From Agrobacterium tumefaciens (GTDB lineage Bacteria > Pseudomonadota > Alphaproteobacteria > Rhizobiales > Rhizobiaceae), in the NCBI RefSeq assembly GCF_005221325.1, contig NZ_CP039888.1, positions 2,369,501 through 2,433,500 of the forward strand: a DNA stretch of 64,000 bases. The letters run 5' to 3'. A program made the translations under genes and the position numbers. Shown piece by piece: positions 27,108 through 36,596 of the stretch. Within the stretch, counting starts at the first letter, position 1. Every line of letters begins with the position of its first letter. The notes under the pieces were generated by a model. The model was not told the origin of the DNA. It did not search any database and worked only from the letters and a program-made list of their open reading frames with translations.

Positions 27108-29324
27108 TCAAAGGAAACTTTGCGGATCGATATCAAGCTGCACATGCACGCTGCCCCGTTCCTTGGGGCCATTGGCCAGCAGTGTCCGAAGAAAGGACTG
27201 CATGTCGGAATTGCGTCGCCCGTGCACCAGCAGACGGAAACGATGGCGGCCACGGATCAGCGCCAGCGGCGCTTCCGCCGGGCCAAGCAGCATGATGCCA
27301 GTAACCTGCGGGGCAGCCGCCCTCAAACCCCGCGCATGGGTTTCGGCCTCTCCGCGCGTATCGGCGGAAACGATGATCGAGGCAAGACGTCCAAAGGGCG
27401 GCAGAACGGCCTTTTCCCGCTCGACGATCTCTCTTTCATAAAAAGCCGAGGCATCACCCGAAACGATTGCCTGCATGACGGGATGCTGCGGCTGGTAAGT
27501 CTGCAGCAGGCCATGGCTCTTCAACCCCGTTCGTCCGGCACGGCCGGTCACCTGCGAAAGCAACTGGAACGTCCGCTCCGCCGCGCGCGGATCACCATTG
27601 GCAAGGCCGAGATCGGCATCGACGATGCCGACAAGCGTCATCAGCGGGAAGTTATGTCCCTTGGCGACCAGCTGCGTGCCGATGACGATATCCGCCTCGC
27701 CCTTGACGATGGCCTCCAGCTCCAGCCGCAGCCGCTTGACGCCCATGAGATCGGAGGAGAGCACGATGGTGCGGGCTTCCGGGAAATGTTTCTCCACCTC
27801 CTCGGCGATGCGCTCCACACCCGGCCCACAGGCCACCAGATGATCGAAGGTTCCGCATTCCGGGCAATGGTCCGGGGTCGGCTCGTTGTGGCCACACTGG
27901 TGGCACTGCAATTGATTGCGGAAGCGGTGTTCCACCAGCCAGCTGGAACATTGCGGGCACTGGAAACGGTGACCGCAGACCCGGCAGAGCGTCAGCGGCG
28001 CATAACCGCGACGATTGAGGAAGAGCAGCGCCTGCTCGCCCTTTTCGATGGTCTTGCCGATGCCGCGCAGCAGGACGGGTGAGAGAAACCCTCCCCTTTC
28101 CGGCGGATGGCGGCGCATATCGACAAGATGCAGGTCCGGCATCGCCGCATCGCCAAAGCGCGTATGCAGGTGAATGGTGTTGTAACGCCCGGAACTGCCA
28201 TTGACCTGGCTTTCCACCGACGGCGTGGCCGAGACCAGCACGACAGGGAATTCGGCGATGCGCGCCCTCACCACGGCCATATCGCGGGCATTATAAAAGA
28301 CACGGTCTTCCTGCTTGTAGGCCGGGTCGTGCTCTTCATCGACAATGATGAGACCGAGATTGTCGAACGGCAGGAAAAGCGCCGAGCGCGCGCCGGCCAC
28401 CACTTTCACCTCACCCGTCACCGCCTGCCGCCAGACCTTTTCACGCATGCGCGGCGACAGATCGGAATGCCATTCCGCCGGCTTCGCGCCGAAGCGATCC
28501 TGAAAGCGCTCGAGAAACGCTGCCGTCAGGGCGATTTCCGGCAGCAGGATAAGGACCTGCTTGCCCTGCCTCAGCGTTTCGGCCACTGCCTCGAAATAAA
28601 CCTCGGTCTTGCCCGAGCCGGTAACGCCATCGATCAGCGAGACATGAAAACCGCCCTTGCGGACATCCTCCAGTATCTCCGAAGCGGCCTGTTTCTGCGG
28701 ACCTTCCAGACGTGGCTCGACATAGTCAGGGTCAGGCTCGGCGACGACAGGCGGCGCGGGCAGAAAGACCGTCTCGAACACACCCTGCTTGACGAGACCA
28801 TCGATGACGCTCGTCGAGACGCCGGCAGCATGGGCAAGCCCGCTCTTCGTCCAGCCATACCCTTCCGCCGCCAGCTCCATCACCCGCTCGCGGGCGGGGG
28901 TCAGGCGCTCCGGCCGGCCTTCGGTCAACCGCAGCCCCTCGATCATCGGTTCGGGATCGAAGGCCGCGGGCGCGCGCAGTGCCATTCGTGCCACGAGGCC
29001 GGGCGGGGACAACGTGTAGGCGGCAACCCAGTCCACGAAGCGGCGCATCTCCGCCTTCAGCGGCGGGCACTCGAAACTCTTGGTAATGGGCCGAAGCTTC
29101 TTCGGATCGACGCTCTTTTCTCCGGCATCGTCCCACACCACGCCGAAGACCTGCCGGGGACCAAGCGGCACCTGAACGACGGAGCCGGTCTCCACGACCA
29201 TATCTTCAGGCACGGCGTAACTGTATGGTCCTGGCGCCGGCATGGGCACGAGAACGGGCACCGTGCGCGTGAGCGACGGCGGGTCGAACAGAGCCCCAAA
29301 CAGATCGGACGAATCTTTTGCCAT
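27108..29324 (-). CDS. priA: Primosomal protein N' (replication restart helicase PriA)
   Basis: This 738-residue superfamily 2 helicase reloads the replisome at stalled forks. Order: an N-terminal DNA-binding region (VPVLVPMPAPGPYSYAVPE), the Walker A sequence GVTGSGKTEVYFEA, the DEAH-type box VDEEHDPAYKQED, a zinc region with eight cysteines (CRVCGHRFQCPQC, LQCHQCGH, HCPECG), and helicase motifs V-VI (IGTQLVAKGHNFP, QVTGRAGR). The ATG at 29324 (MAKDSSDLF) is preferred over a 25-residue longer frame. It diverges from xerC across 133 bp. Confidence 0.96.
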   Translation of the reverse strand: MAKDSSDLFGALFDPPSLTRTVPVLVPMPAPGPYSYAVPEDMVVETGSVVQVPLGPRQVFGVVWDDAGEKSVDPKKLRPITKSFECPPLKAEMRRFVDWVAAYTLSPPGLVARMALRAPAAFDPEPMIEGLRLTEGRPERLTPARERVMELAAEGYGWTKSGLAHAAGVSTSVIDGLVKQGVFETVFLPAPPVVAEPDPDYVEPRLEGPQKQAASEILEDVRKGGFHVSLIDGVTGSGKTEVYFEAVAETLRQGKQVLILLPEIALTAAFLERFQDRFGAKPAEWHSDLSPRMREKVWRQAVTGEVKVVAGARSALFLPFDNLGLIIVDEEHDPAYKQEDRVFYNARDMAVVRARIAEFPVVLVSATPSVESQVNGSSGRYNTIHLHTRFGDAAMPDLHLVDMRRHPPERGGFLSPVLLRGIGKTIEKGEQALLFLNRRGYAPLTLCRVCGHRFQCPQCSSWLVEHRFRNQLQCHQCGHNEPTPDHCPECGTFDHLVACGPGVERIAEEVEKHFPEARTIVLSSDLMGVKRLRLELEAIVKGEADIVIGTQLVAKGHNFPLMTLVGIVDADLGLANGDPRAAERTFQLLSQVTGRAGRTGLKSHGLLQTYQPQHPVMQAIVSGDASAFYEREIVEREKAVLPPFGRLASIIVSADTRGEAETHARGLRAAAPQVTGIMLLGPAEAPLALIRGRHRFRLLVHGRRNSDMQSFLRTLLANGPKERGSVHVQLDIDPQSFL

Positions 29325-29457
29325 GATGTGGCGACCATGCCCCGACGACAGGAAAAAGGAAACCGCCCGGATGTAGTGGGCGCGTCCCACAAAGTCCACC
29401 TCTTAACCAAATGCTGACCATAAGCGCATAGTTTTGAAGCATGGAATGGAGCGCCGC

Positions 29458-30393
29458 GTGACCGAAATCCTGACATTTGCCGAACCCGATCTTCTGAACG
29501 AGCGCCAGTCCTGGCTCGCAGCCCTTGCCGGCGAACGCCGTCTTTCCGACAATACCGTCGAGGCCTATGAGCGCGACACACGTCAGTTCCTGATCTTTCT
29601 CACCGGCTATATCGGCAGGCCCGCGGCCATAAGAGATATAGCCGATCTGCGCCCTGTCGATCTGCGCGCGTTTCTGGCCAACCGACGCAAGGAAGGCGCC
29701 GGCGCGCGTTCGCTCGGCCGGCATCTGGCAGGTCTGCGTTCGTTGCTGCACCACCTGCAGAAAAAGGGACTCGTCAATGCGGCCGGCGCCACCGCGATGC
29801 GCGCGCCTAAACAGCCGAAATCCCTGCCGAAGCCGCTCACCGACCGGCAGGCGCTGAAGATCACCACGGCCGAGGCACAATTGAACGAAGAACCCTGGAT
29901 CGCCGCCCGCAATGCCGCGGTCTTTTCGCTGCTTTATGGCTGCGGTCTGCGCATTTCCGAGGCATTGGGTCTCACCCCGGCCGATTTCCCGCCCGGCGCC
30001 CGCAGCCTGCGTATCACCGGCAAGGGCAACAAGACGCGGATCGTGCCGTTGCTCGCAGTTGTCACGGAAGCGGTCGATACCTACAAGAAGCTTTGTCCCT
30101 ATGCTCTGGCGGCGAATGAACCGATGTTCCTTGGCGCACGCGGCGGCAAGCTTCAGCCCGCCATCATCCAACGGGAAATGCAGAAGCTGCGCGGTGCTTT
30201 CGGCCTGCCGGAAAACGCCACCCCGCATGCGCTGCGCCATTCCTTCGCCACCCATCTTCTGGCCGGCGGTGGGGACCTGCGTACCATTCAGGAACTGCTC
30301 GGCCATGCGAGCCTCTCCACCACGCAGGTCTATACCGGCGTCGATACTGCGCGACTACTGGAAATCTACGATAACGCCCACCCGCGCGCATGA
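29458..30393 (+). CDS. xerC: Tyrosine recombinase XerC (chromosome dimer resolution)
   Basis: This 311-residue integrase resolves chromosome dimers at dif together with XerD. The N-terminal SAM-like core-binding domain (about residues 12-100; LSDNTVEAYERDTRQFL) is followed by the catalytic domain with Arg in YGCGLRISEALGL, Lys in TGKGNKTRIVPL, the HxxR box in HALRHSFATHLL, LLGHASLSTTQVYT and the nucleophilic Tyr just after. The start is probably the GTG at 29458 with GGAG upstream; in-frame ATG (29446) and TTG (29434) codons also exist. It is a housekeeping recombinase, not a sign of a mobile element. Confidence 0.93.
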   Translation: MTEILTFAEPDLLNERQSWLAALAGERRLSDNTVEAYERDTRQFLIFLTGYIGRPAAIRDIADLRPVDLRAFLANRRKEGAGARSLGRHLAGLRSLLHHLQKKGLVNAAGATAMRAPKQPKSLPKPLTDRQALKITTAEAQLNEEPWIAARNAAVFSLLYGCGLRISEALGLTPADFPPGARSLRITGKGNKTRIVPLLAVVTEAVDTYKKLCPYALAANEPMFLGARGGKLQPAIIQREMQKLRGAFGLPENATPHALRHSFATHLLAGGGDLRTIQELLGHASLSTTQVYTGVDTARLLEIYDNAHPRA

Positions 30394-30473
30394 TGCAGGA
30401 AATGGTTAACCATAATCATTAACCAGACATCCAAACCGCCGTTCTATAAGCGAACAAGAACCGGATTGGACCG

Positions 30474-31571
30474 ATGCACAGCCTGATAAAACCCCAACAT
30501 CTCACAGCTACCCTGATGGGCAAGACCGGCGACGCCCTGCTCTGGCTGCTGGCCGCCCTGCATGTCACCGCCGTCGCCATCCTGCTCATGACCTTGCTGT
30601 CGCTCAGTAAAGCGGAAGCAGCTGAGCAGAAGATCACCTGCACGGGCAGCGATATTCTCGTGGAGATGCGCAAGACCGATCCGCAAGGCTTTGCGAAAAT
30701 CGAACAGGAAGCAGCCGCCATCCCGAACGGTAAGGGTAATTTCTGGCGCATCGAAAAGGCAGACACGGCCCCGTCCTATCTTCTCGGCACCATGCATGTC
30801 ACCGATCCGCGTGTTCTGGAGGTGCCTGCCGCCGCCAGTCCCGCTTTCGAAAAGGCCGCGACTGTTATCGTGGAGTCGGACGAAATCGTCGACGACAAGA
30901 AGGTCGCGGCGTCGCTGTTGAGCAAGCCTGAGCTCACCATGTTTCTGGACGGCAAATCGATCACCGACATCCTGTCGCCCGAAAATGTTTCGCGTCTCGA
31001 AAAGGGCTTGAAGGAGCGCGGCATTCCGCTGAATGCGGTTTCGCGGATGAAGCCCTGGATGCTTTCGAGTTTCGTCGCCCTGCCCGCCTGCGAGTTCGCC
31101 CGCAAGGCGACCGGCCTCTCCTTTCTCGACAAGAAGCTGGCCGAAGACGCGATTGCGGACGGAAAACGGCTTGTCGGCCTAGAGACCATGGTCGAGCAGC
31201 TGACGGCCATGTCCGAACTGCCGATGGAATTTCATCTGCAGGCGCTGATCGAAACGCTGGAACTCGGCGACCGTATGGATGACGTTATGACGACCATGAC
31301 CGATCTCTACGTCGCCGGCGATATCGGCATGACCATGCCCATGCTGAAAAGCCTGGACCCCAAGAAGGCCGCGGCAGAAAGCGAAAAGGGCTACGCCGCC
31401 TTCGAACAGCGCATCATCACCGACCGCAATCACGTCATGGCAAACAGGGCCACCCCCGAGCTTGCCAAGGGCAATGTCTTCATGGCCGTCGGCGCGCTGC
31501 ATCTGCCGGGTGAGGAAGGCTTAGTCGAACTGCTGCGCGCAGAGGGCTTCACCCTTACGCGGGTCGACTGA
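30474..31571 (+). CDS. TraB/GumN family protein (YbaP-like), exported
   Basis: This 365-residue protein has an N-terminal hydrophobic segment (about 22-46, LLWLLAALHVTAVAILLMTLLSL) that serves as signal or anchor. The TraB/GumN fold follows, with the two conserved GxxH motifs: LLGTMHVTD near residue 103 and VGALHLPGEEGLVELL near residue 340. Between them is DRNHVMANR. The family includes proteins proposed to be metal-dependent peptidases related to TIKI, but the function in rhizobia is unknown. Its 3' end overlaps the convergent DUF2867 gene by 17 bp. Confidence 0.85.
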   Translation: MHSLIKPQHLTATLMGKTGDALLWLLAALHVTAVAILLMTLLSLSKAEAAEQKITCTGSDILVEMRKTDPQGFAKIEQEAAAIPNGKGNFWRIEKADTAPSYLLGTMHVTDPRVLEVPAAASPAFEKAATVIVESDEIVDDKKVAASLLSKPELTMFLDGKSITDILSPENVSRLEKGLKERGIPLNAVSRMKPWMLSSFVALPACEFARKATGLSFLDKKLAEDAIADGKRLVGLETMVEQLTAMSELPMEFHLQALIETLELGDRMDDVMTTMTDLYVAGDIGMTMPMLKSLDPKKAAAESEKGYAAFEQRIITDRNHVMANRATPELAKGNVFMAVGALHLPGEEGLVELLRAEGFTLTRVD

Positions 31572-32043
31572 GCCACTCAGTCCCGGTCCTGACAGGCCGG
31601 ACATTGGCGCAAAACGGCCGCATCGTCGCCGGCACGATACGGCGGTGAAACGGCCCGACGGCAAGAAGATAGAGCCGCCCGAACAGGTTCTTGCGCCGGA
31701 CGACGGTGGTGACGCTAACCAGCTGGCGACTTCCCACTTCCTCGAGATCGACGACGATCCGGAAATCGAGATGGCGGTCATCGAAACCCAGCACGGTCCG
31801 CTCCGGCGTGGTTGACAGAACCGGAAACCCACCCGCCGAAGTGCCTGCGGCCAACGCGACCGTTTTCAATCCGAGAAGCGAGACGATGCGGTTTCGAAGC
31901 GCCATCAGCCCGCTGATCCATGCCGGCGGATGATCGAGGAGAAGCCTGCTCACATCGAGCGAGGTCGTTCCCGGCGTCATCGTCTCCCCCTGAAAGCGAT
32001 CGCACCAGTCGGCGCCCGGCAATATGTCTTCAATGTTTCGCAT
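31555..32043 (-). CDS. DUF2867 family protein
   Basis: This 162-residue protein starts MRNIEDILPGADWCDRF and contains the hallmark stretch PPAWISGLMALRNRIVSLLGLK (about residues 42-63), followed by a beta-rich half (TVLGFDDRHLDFRIVVDLEE, VSVTTVVRRKNLFGRLYL). DUF2867 proteins are related to polyketide-cyclase/START-like folds and are uncharacterised. The chosen start has GGGG seven bases upstream. The frame is open for 59 more codons upstream, but that part has a non-coding character. It overlaps the end of the convergent TraB/GumN gene by 17 bp. Confidence 0.75.
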   Translation of the reverse strand: MRNIEDILPGADWCDRFQGETMTPGTTSLDVSRLLLDHPPAWISGLMALRNRIVSLLGLKTVALAAGTSAGGFPVLSTTPERTVLGFDDRHLDFRIVVDLEEVGSRQLVSVTTVVRRKNLFGRLYLLAVGPFHRRIVPATMRPFCANVRPVRTGTEWLSRPA

Positions 32044-32129
32044 CCCTGAACCCCAGCCGCCCGATGCGGCAAGGACCACCATCCTCTTTTTCCAACGGGG
32101 CGGAAAGGCGACAAACCGCCGCTTAGACC

Positions 32130-32630
32130 CTAGCCATGCGTCATGCGCCTCAGGAGATTGGTGCGCCAGTAGAACTGGTGAACCAGAACGGCGGCGACAT
32201 GGCCGGCGATCAGCACCCACATCAATGCCTTGAACGGGCCGGAATGCAGCTGCCCGGCCGGCTGGGCGCCGAAATAATACGCGGCTATACCGGACAGCGG
32301 CAGGACGAAGAACAGGGCGTAGAAGGTGAAATGCGCCACCTTGGCGGCAATCTGAAACGGCCGCGGTTCTTCGGCGGGATGCGGCGGTACACCCTGGAAA
32401 AAGCGAAGACAGAGGCGCGGGACCGCAAGCAACAGGATGGCAAAACCGACATAGGCATGGATATTGGCTGCGGAAATCTGATCCGGCGTCAATGTTTCAC
32501 CCCGCCGCATCAGCCGGTAGGCATGGGCCATGGCGTCGGGAAACAGCAGGTTGAAGAAGATCAGAAGCGCCATCGCCCAGTGAATGACACGCTGCGGAAC
32601 GGAGAAGGAAACTTGACTGAAAGATGCCAT
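32130..32630 (-). CDS. Cytochrome b561 family protein
   Basis: This 166-residue four-helix membrane protein has histidines placed as heme-b ligands: one early (PQRVIHWAMALLIFF), one in helix 2 (ANIHAYVGFAILLL), one in helix 3 (KVAHFTFYALFFVLPLSG) and one in helix 4 (VLIAGHVAAVLVHQFYW). This matches prokaryotic cytochrome b561 (CybB/YceJ), which moves electrons from quinol, possibly to superoxide or YceI-like partners. The ATG at 32630 has AAAAGG eight bases upstream. It lies 87 bp upstream of the DUF2867 gene on the same strand. Confidence 0.88.
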   Translation of the reverse strand: MASFSQVSFSVPQRVIHWAMALLIFFNLLFPDAMAHAYRLMRRGETLTPDQISAANIHAYVGFAILLLAVPRLCLRFFQGVPPHPAEEPRPFQIAAKVAHFTFYALFFVLPLSGIAAYYFGAQPAGQLHSGPFKALMWVLIAGHVAAVLVHQFYWRTNLLRRMTHG

Positions 32631-32680
32631 TTTATTGCCTTTTATCAAAAGGTTAGATAGGCCATGGCGCGAGTATGAGA

Positions 32681-32709
32681 AACCCCGGCCTGCATGGCAA
32701 GCCGGGGTT
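32681..32709. terminator. Hairpin after lpdA (terminator candidate)
   Basis: AACCCCGGC and GCCGGGGTT form a perfect 9-bp stem around an 11-base loop, 48 bp after the lpdA stop. U runs are weak on both sides, but position and stem strength support an end for the suc-lpd transcript. Confidence 0.65.
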
Positions 32710-32756
32710 CAACAGATGACTGAAATTTAATATTCGAGCGTCGGGCTCTAGGCCGA

Positions 32757-34163
32757 TCACATATGGATCGGCTTGAAGAAGGTCGCGAGCGCCGCTTCCT
32801 TCACGGCTTCCGAAATGGTCGGATGCGCGTGGCAGGTCCGGCCGAGATCTTCCGAAGAACCGCCGAATTCCATCAGCACGGTGATCTCGTGGATCATTTC
32901 GCCAGCGCCGAAACCGACGATGTGGCCGCCGAGAACCCGGTCGGTTTCCTTGTCGGCGAGGATCTTCACGAAACCATCCGTCACCTGCATGGCGCGGGCG
33001 CGGCCATTGGCGGTGAAGGGGAACTTGCCGACCTTGTAGGCAACGCCAGCGGCCTTCAGTTCTTCTTCGGTCTTGCCGACGGAAGCGATTTCAGGCTGCG
33101 TATAGACCACGGCCGGAATGACGTCGTAGTTCACATGGCCGCGCTGGCCAGCAAGAATTTCAGCGAGAGCAACGCCCTCGTCTTCGGCCTTGTGGGCCAG
33201 CATCGGGCCCTTCACCACGTCACCGATCGCATAAATGCCATCGACATTAGTCTTGAAGTGACCGTCGATTTCGACGCGACCGCGGCTGTCCAGCACGACG
33301 CCGGCTTCCGCGAGGCCGAGACCTTCGGTGTAGGGCTTGCGGCCTGTGGAGATCAGCACGACATCAGCTTCCAGCGTTTCAGCTGCACCACCCTTGACCG
33401 GCTCGAATACGACCTTAGCGCCCGCAGCGGTCTTTTCAACACCCGTCACCTTAGCGCCGAGCTTGAAATCGAGACCCTGCTTGGCCAGCAGACGCTGCGA
33501 CTGCTTGGAAACTTCGCCGTCCATGCCGCCGAGGATGTTGTCGAGATATTCGACCACGGTAACCTTGGCGCCGAGACGCGACCAGACCGAACCAAGCTCG
33601 AGGCCGATAACGCCACCGCCAACGACGATGAGCTTTTCCGGAGCCTTGGAAAGAGCAATCGCACCGGTGGAGGACACGATGACGGTTTCATCGATATCGA
33701 CCTGAACGCCGGGGATGCCGGCAACGTCAGAACCGGTGGCAATGACGATGTTCTTTGCTTCGATTTCCTGTGTCTCACCCTTGTCGTTGGTGACGGAAAC
33801 CTTGCCGGCGGAAACCACCTTGCCGGTGCCCTGGAAAGCATCGATCTTGTTTTTCTTGAACAGGAAGGAAACGCCGTCGACATTGGCTTTCACCACGCCG
33901 TCCTTGTGGGCCATCATCTTGCCGAGGTTCAGCTTCGGCGCGGCAACTTCGATACCCAGCGTATCAACGCCATGGGCAACATGCGCAAAGGTTTCGGAAG
34001 CATGCAGCAGCGCCTTGGAAGGGATGCAGCCGACATTGAGGCAGGTGCCGCCATAGGTCGCGCGCTTTTCGATGACAGCGACCTTCAGGCCAAGCTGTGC
34101 CGCCTTGACCGCGCAAACATAACCGCCGGGACCCGTTCCAATTACAACTACATCATATGCCAT
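32757..34163 (-). CDS. lpdA: Dihydrolipoamide dehydrogenase (E3)
   Basis: This 468-residue flavoenzyme reoxidises lipoamide of the 2-oxoglutarate dehydrogenase complex with NAD+. It has the FAD loop VIGTGPGGYVCA (residues 6-17), the redox-active disulfide in GGTCLNVGCIPSKAL (about 40-54), the NAD loop VVGGGVIGLELGSVW and the C-terminal active-site HAHPTISEAVKEA with the catalytic His-Glu pair. It is the last gene of the mdh-suc block on the minus strand, separated from sucB by MAPEG and LysE genes. Its position identifies it as the E3 of this complex. Confidence 0.97.
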   Translation of the reverse strand: MAYDVVVIGTGPGGYVCAVKAAQLGLKVAVIEKRATYGGTCLNVGCIPSKALLHASETFAHVAHGVDTLGIEVAAPKLNLGKMMAHKDGVVKANVDGVSFLFKKNKIDAFQGTGKVVSAGKVSVTNDKGETQEIEAKNIVIATGSDVAGIPGVQVDIDETVIVSSTGAIALSKAPEKLIVVGGGVIGLELGSVWSRLGAKVTVVEYLDNILGGMDGEVSKQSQRLLAKQGLDFKLGAKVTGVEKTAAGAKVVFEPVKGGAAETLEADVVLISTGRKPYTEGLGLAEAGVVLDSRGRVEIDGHFKTNVDGIYAIGDVVKGPMLAHKAEDEGVALAEILAGQRGHVNYDVIPAVVYTQPEIASVGKTEEELKAAGVAYKVGKFPFTANGRARAMQVTDGFVKILADKETDRVLGGHIVGFGAGEMIHEITVLMEFGGSSEDLGRTCHAHPTISEAVKEAALATFFKPIHM

Positions 34164-34227
34164 GTTCTTGTTCCTGATTGATATGGGGCAGGATTTTGAA
34201 CCGCCCTGCTTCCGTTTGACCTGAAAC

Positions 34228-34872
34228 TCAGGCCGCTTTTTCCGTTGCGAGTTTTATACCGAGAGCGATGAAGACCACGCCGCTGGTGCGGTCGATCCAT
34301 TGGCTGGCGCGCTGAAATGCGGCGCGCATGCGTGGCGTCGTCATGAACAGGCTGACGCCGACGAACCACAGGATAAGGCAGCTTGCCATGACAAGCCCGT
34401 ATCCGAATTTGATAGCGACCGGCGTATGCGCGTGAACCACCGTCGAAAAGATCGACAGGAAGAAAAACACCGGTTTGGGATTGAGCGCGTTGGCGGCAAA
34501 ACCTAGCGTGAAGGCTTTGAGCCCTGTCTGGCCGCTTCTGGCCCGAACGCCATCCTCACCTTCGGCCGTCGGCAATTCGGTCTTGCCGGCACGCAGCGCC
34601 TTGATGCCGATATAGATCAGATAGGCGACACCGAGCCATTTGACGATATTGAAGAGATAGATCGACTGGGAAATGATGAGGCCAAGTCCGAGGATCGTAT
34701 AGGTGACATGGAACATCAGTGACGTTCCGACACCGAAGCTGGTGATGATGGCCTGTTTGCGCCCGTGCACCATGGCCTGACGCATGACCATCGCCAGATC
34801 GGCGCCGGGGGAAACGATCGCAAAAAAGAAGATCGCCATCAGGGATGCAAGTTCGATGAGATATTGATGCAT
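34228..34872 (-). CDS. LysE family amino-acid exporter
   Basis: This 214-residue inner-membrane protein has about six hydrophobic segments. The family signature near the start is FFAIVSPGADLAMVMRQAMVHGRKQ (residues about 16-40, usual form PGP), followed by IGIKALRAGK and the conserved GFAANALNPKPVFFFLSIF. LysE/RhtB proteins export amino acids such as lysine, homoserine or threonine; substrate is not predictable here. It lies 10 bp after the MAPEG gene and 64 bp before lpdA, inside the 2-oxoglutarate dehydrogenase block. Confidence 0.92.
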   Translation of the reverse strand: MHQYLIELASLMAIFFFAIVSPGADLAMVMRQAMVHGRKQAIITSFGVGTSLMFHVTYTILGLGLIISQSIYLFNIVKWLGVAYLIYIGIKALRAGKTELPTAEGEDGVRARSGQTGLKAFTLGFAANALNPKPVFFFLSIFSTVVHAHTPVAIKFGYGLVMASCLILWFVGVSLFMTTPRMRAAFQRASQWIDRTSGVVFIALGIKLATEKAA

Positions 34873-34882
34873 AGACTCGACC

Positions 34883-35293
34883 TCAGATCAGCGCGACAAG
34901 CATGAGGACCAGACCGACGAGGGAAACCAACCACGCGATCGACCGCACATAGGGAACGCCTGCAAGATAAAGCGGGATGTAGACGACGCGCGCAACGGTC
35001 CATATCCAGCCGCCCGTCAGCCCCCAGCCGGAGGCGTCGCCGACGATCGCAAGAGCGAGAACCAGACCGACGAAAGCGGGATAGGTCTCGCGAAAATTAT
35101 CCGAGGCGCGCTGCGCGCGTCCCGCAAAGACCCCTTTGAGGTCCGGACGCGCATCGCGCGCACCCGCATTCCAGGCAAGACCAACTTCCCGCGTAACGGA
35201 CATGGCCTGAAGGCAGATATGCAGGAGAAGAAGAATGACGCTGAGCGCCAGCAGGAACACAAAAGCTCCATTCCCGCCGGCCAGGTTTTCCAT
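34883..35293 (-). CDS. MAPEG family membrane protein
   Basis: This 136-residue protein has four membrane helices with the MAPEG pattern: GAFVFLLALSVILLLLHICLQA (helix 1), RAQRASDNFRETYPAFVGLVLALAIVG (the conserved RaxRAxxN loop and helix 2) and helices VYIPLYLAGVPYVRSIAW and VSLVGLVLMLVALI. Eukaryotic relatives are glutathione-linked; bacterial functions are largely unknown. It starts 23 bp after sucB and is probably co-transcribed with it and the LysE gene. Confidence 0.88.
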   Translation of the reverse strand: MENLAGGNGAFVFLLALSVILLLLHICLQAMSVTREVGLAWNAGARDARPDLKGVFAGRAQRASDNFRETYPAFVGLVLALAIVGDASGWGLTGGWIWTVARVVYIPLYLAGVPYVRSIAWLVSLVGLVLMLVALI

Positions 35294-35316
35294 CCCTCTT
35301 CTCCCCTGTTTTAGTC

Positions 35317-36543
35317 TTAGAGATCGAGAACCAGGCGTTCCGGATCTTCGAGGCTCTCCTTGACGCGCACGAGGAAGGTCACGGCTTCCTTGCCGTCAAC
35401 GATACGGTGATCGTAGGAGAGCGCAAGATACATCATCGGGCGGATGACGACCTGACCGCCGATGGCGACCGGACGCTCCTGGATCTTGTGCATGCCGAGA
35501 ATACCCGACTGCGGCGCATTGAGGATCGGCGAGGACATCAGCGAACCGTAGACGCCGCCATTGGTGATGGTGAAGGTGCCGCCCTGCATGTCGGCCATGC
35601 CGAGCGAACCGTCACGCGCTGCCTTGGCGAGGCGGCCGAGTTCCTTTTCGACGCCGGCGATGGAGAGCTGGTCGGCATCACGGATGACAGGAACAACGAG
35701 ACCCTTGTCGGTGCCGACGGCCATGCCGACATGACAATAGTTCTTGTAGATGATATCAGTGCCGTCGATTTCAGCGTTGACGGCGGGCAGTTCCTTCAGC
35801 GCGTGGGTCACGGCCTTGGTGAAGAAGCCCATGAAGCCGAGCTTGACGCCGTGCTTCTTCTCGAACACGTCCTTGTAACGGTTGCGCAGGTCCATGACGG
35901 CGCTCATGTCCACCTCGTTATAGGTGGTCAGCATGGCAGCGGTGTTCTGCGCATCCTTGAGGCGACGGGCGATCGTCTGGCGCAGGCGGGTCATCTTCAC
36001 GCGCTCTTCGCGAACCTGATCCTGTTCGGCCGAAACCGGACGGGGCGCGGCAACCGGAGCGGGTGCGGCCGCAGGTGCCGAAACGCCCTTGGCAATGGCA
36101 GCTAGAACGTCACCCTTCAGAACCTGGCCACGCTTGCCGGAACCATCGACCTGATCGGCCGAAAGATTGTTTTCAGCAAGCAGCTTGCCGGCGGCAGGTG
36201 CCGGCGGCATGGCGCTGGCAGCCGGGGCAGCGACCGCGGCAGGTGCCGGAGCGGCTGCGGCGGCAGCAGGCTTTGCAGCGGGTGCGGAAGTCGCAGCGCC
36301 GGCAGCGCCTTCGGCGATCTGGCCGAGAAGCGCGTCGAGACCGACGGTTTCGCCGTTCTGCGCAACGATTTCGGTCAGCACGCCGGAGGCGGGCGCCGGT
36401 ACTTCGACGGTAACCTTGTCGGTTTCGAGTTCAACGAGCGGTTCGTCGGCCTTGACGGTATCGCCGACCTTCTTGAACCAGGTGCCGACGGTCGCTTCGC
36501 TGACGGATTCGCCGAGGGTTGGTACGCGGATTTCAGTGGCCAT
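35317..36543 (-). CDS. sucB: Dihydrolipoamide succinyltransferase (E2 of 2-oxoglutarate dehydrogenase)
   Basis: This 408-residue protein has one lipoyl domain (1-77) with the lipoylated lysine in [14 protein letters not shown], and an Ala/Pro-rich swinging linker (about 80-120). A peripheral subunit-binding domain (about 118-155, [22 protein letters not shown]) and the catalytic domain (about 175-408) with the active-site [17 protein letters not shown] follow. It transfers the succinyl group to CoA. It lies 53 bp downstream of sucA in the same operon. Confidence 0.98.
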   Translation of the reverse strand: MATEIRVPTLGESVSEATVGTWFKKVGDTVKADEPLVELETDKVTVEVPAPASGVLTEIVAQNGETVGLDALLGQIAEGAAGAATSAPAAKPAAAAAAPAPAAVAAPAASAMPPAPAAGKLLAENNLSADQVDGSGKRGQVLKGDVLAAIAKGVSAPAAAPAPVAAPRPVSAEQDQVREERVKMTRLRQTIARRLKDAQNTAAMLTTYNEVDMSAVMDLRNRYKDVFEKKHGVKLGFMGFFTKAVTHALKELPAVNAEIDGTDIIYKNYCHVGMAVGTDKGLVVPVIRDADQLSIAGVEKELGRLAKAARDGSLGMADMQGGTFTITNGGVYGSLMSSPILNAPQSGILGMHKIQERPVAIGGQVVIRPMMYLALSYDHRIVDGKEAVTFLVRVKESLEDPERLVLDL

Positions 36544-36596
36544 GATCTAGTTCCGTTATTCGGGTGTCTTTTTTGCGGGGCGATGCGGGAGAGTTC

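Noticed and set aside
29458..30393. Tyrosine recombinase as a marker of an integrated element
   Set aside because: Motifs and length fit housekeeping XerC, no attachment repeats or cargo genes are present, and it sits among core genes.
30406..30422. CtrA site before the TraB/GumN gene
   Set aside because: The two TTAA elements are nine bases apart instead of seven, so it does not match the consensus.
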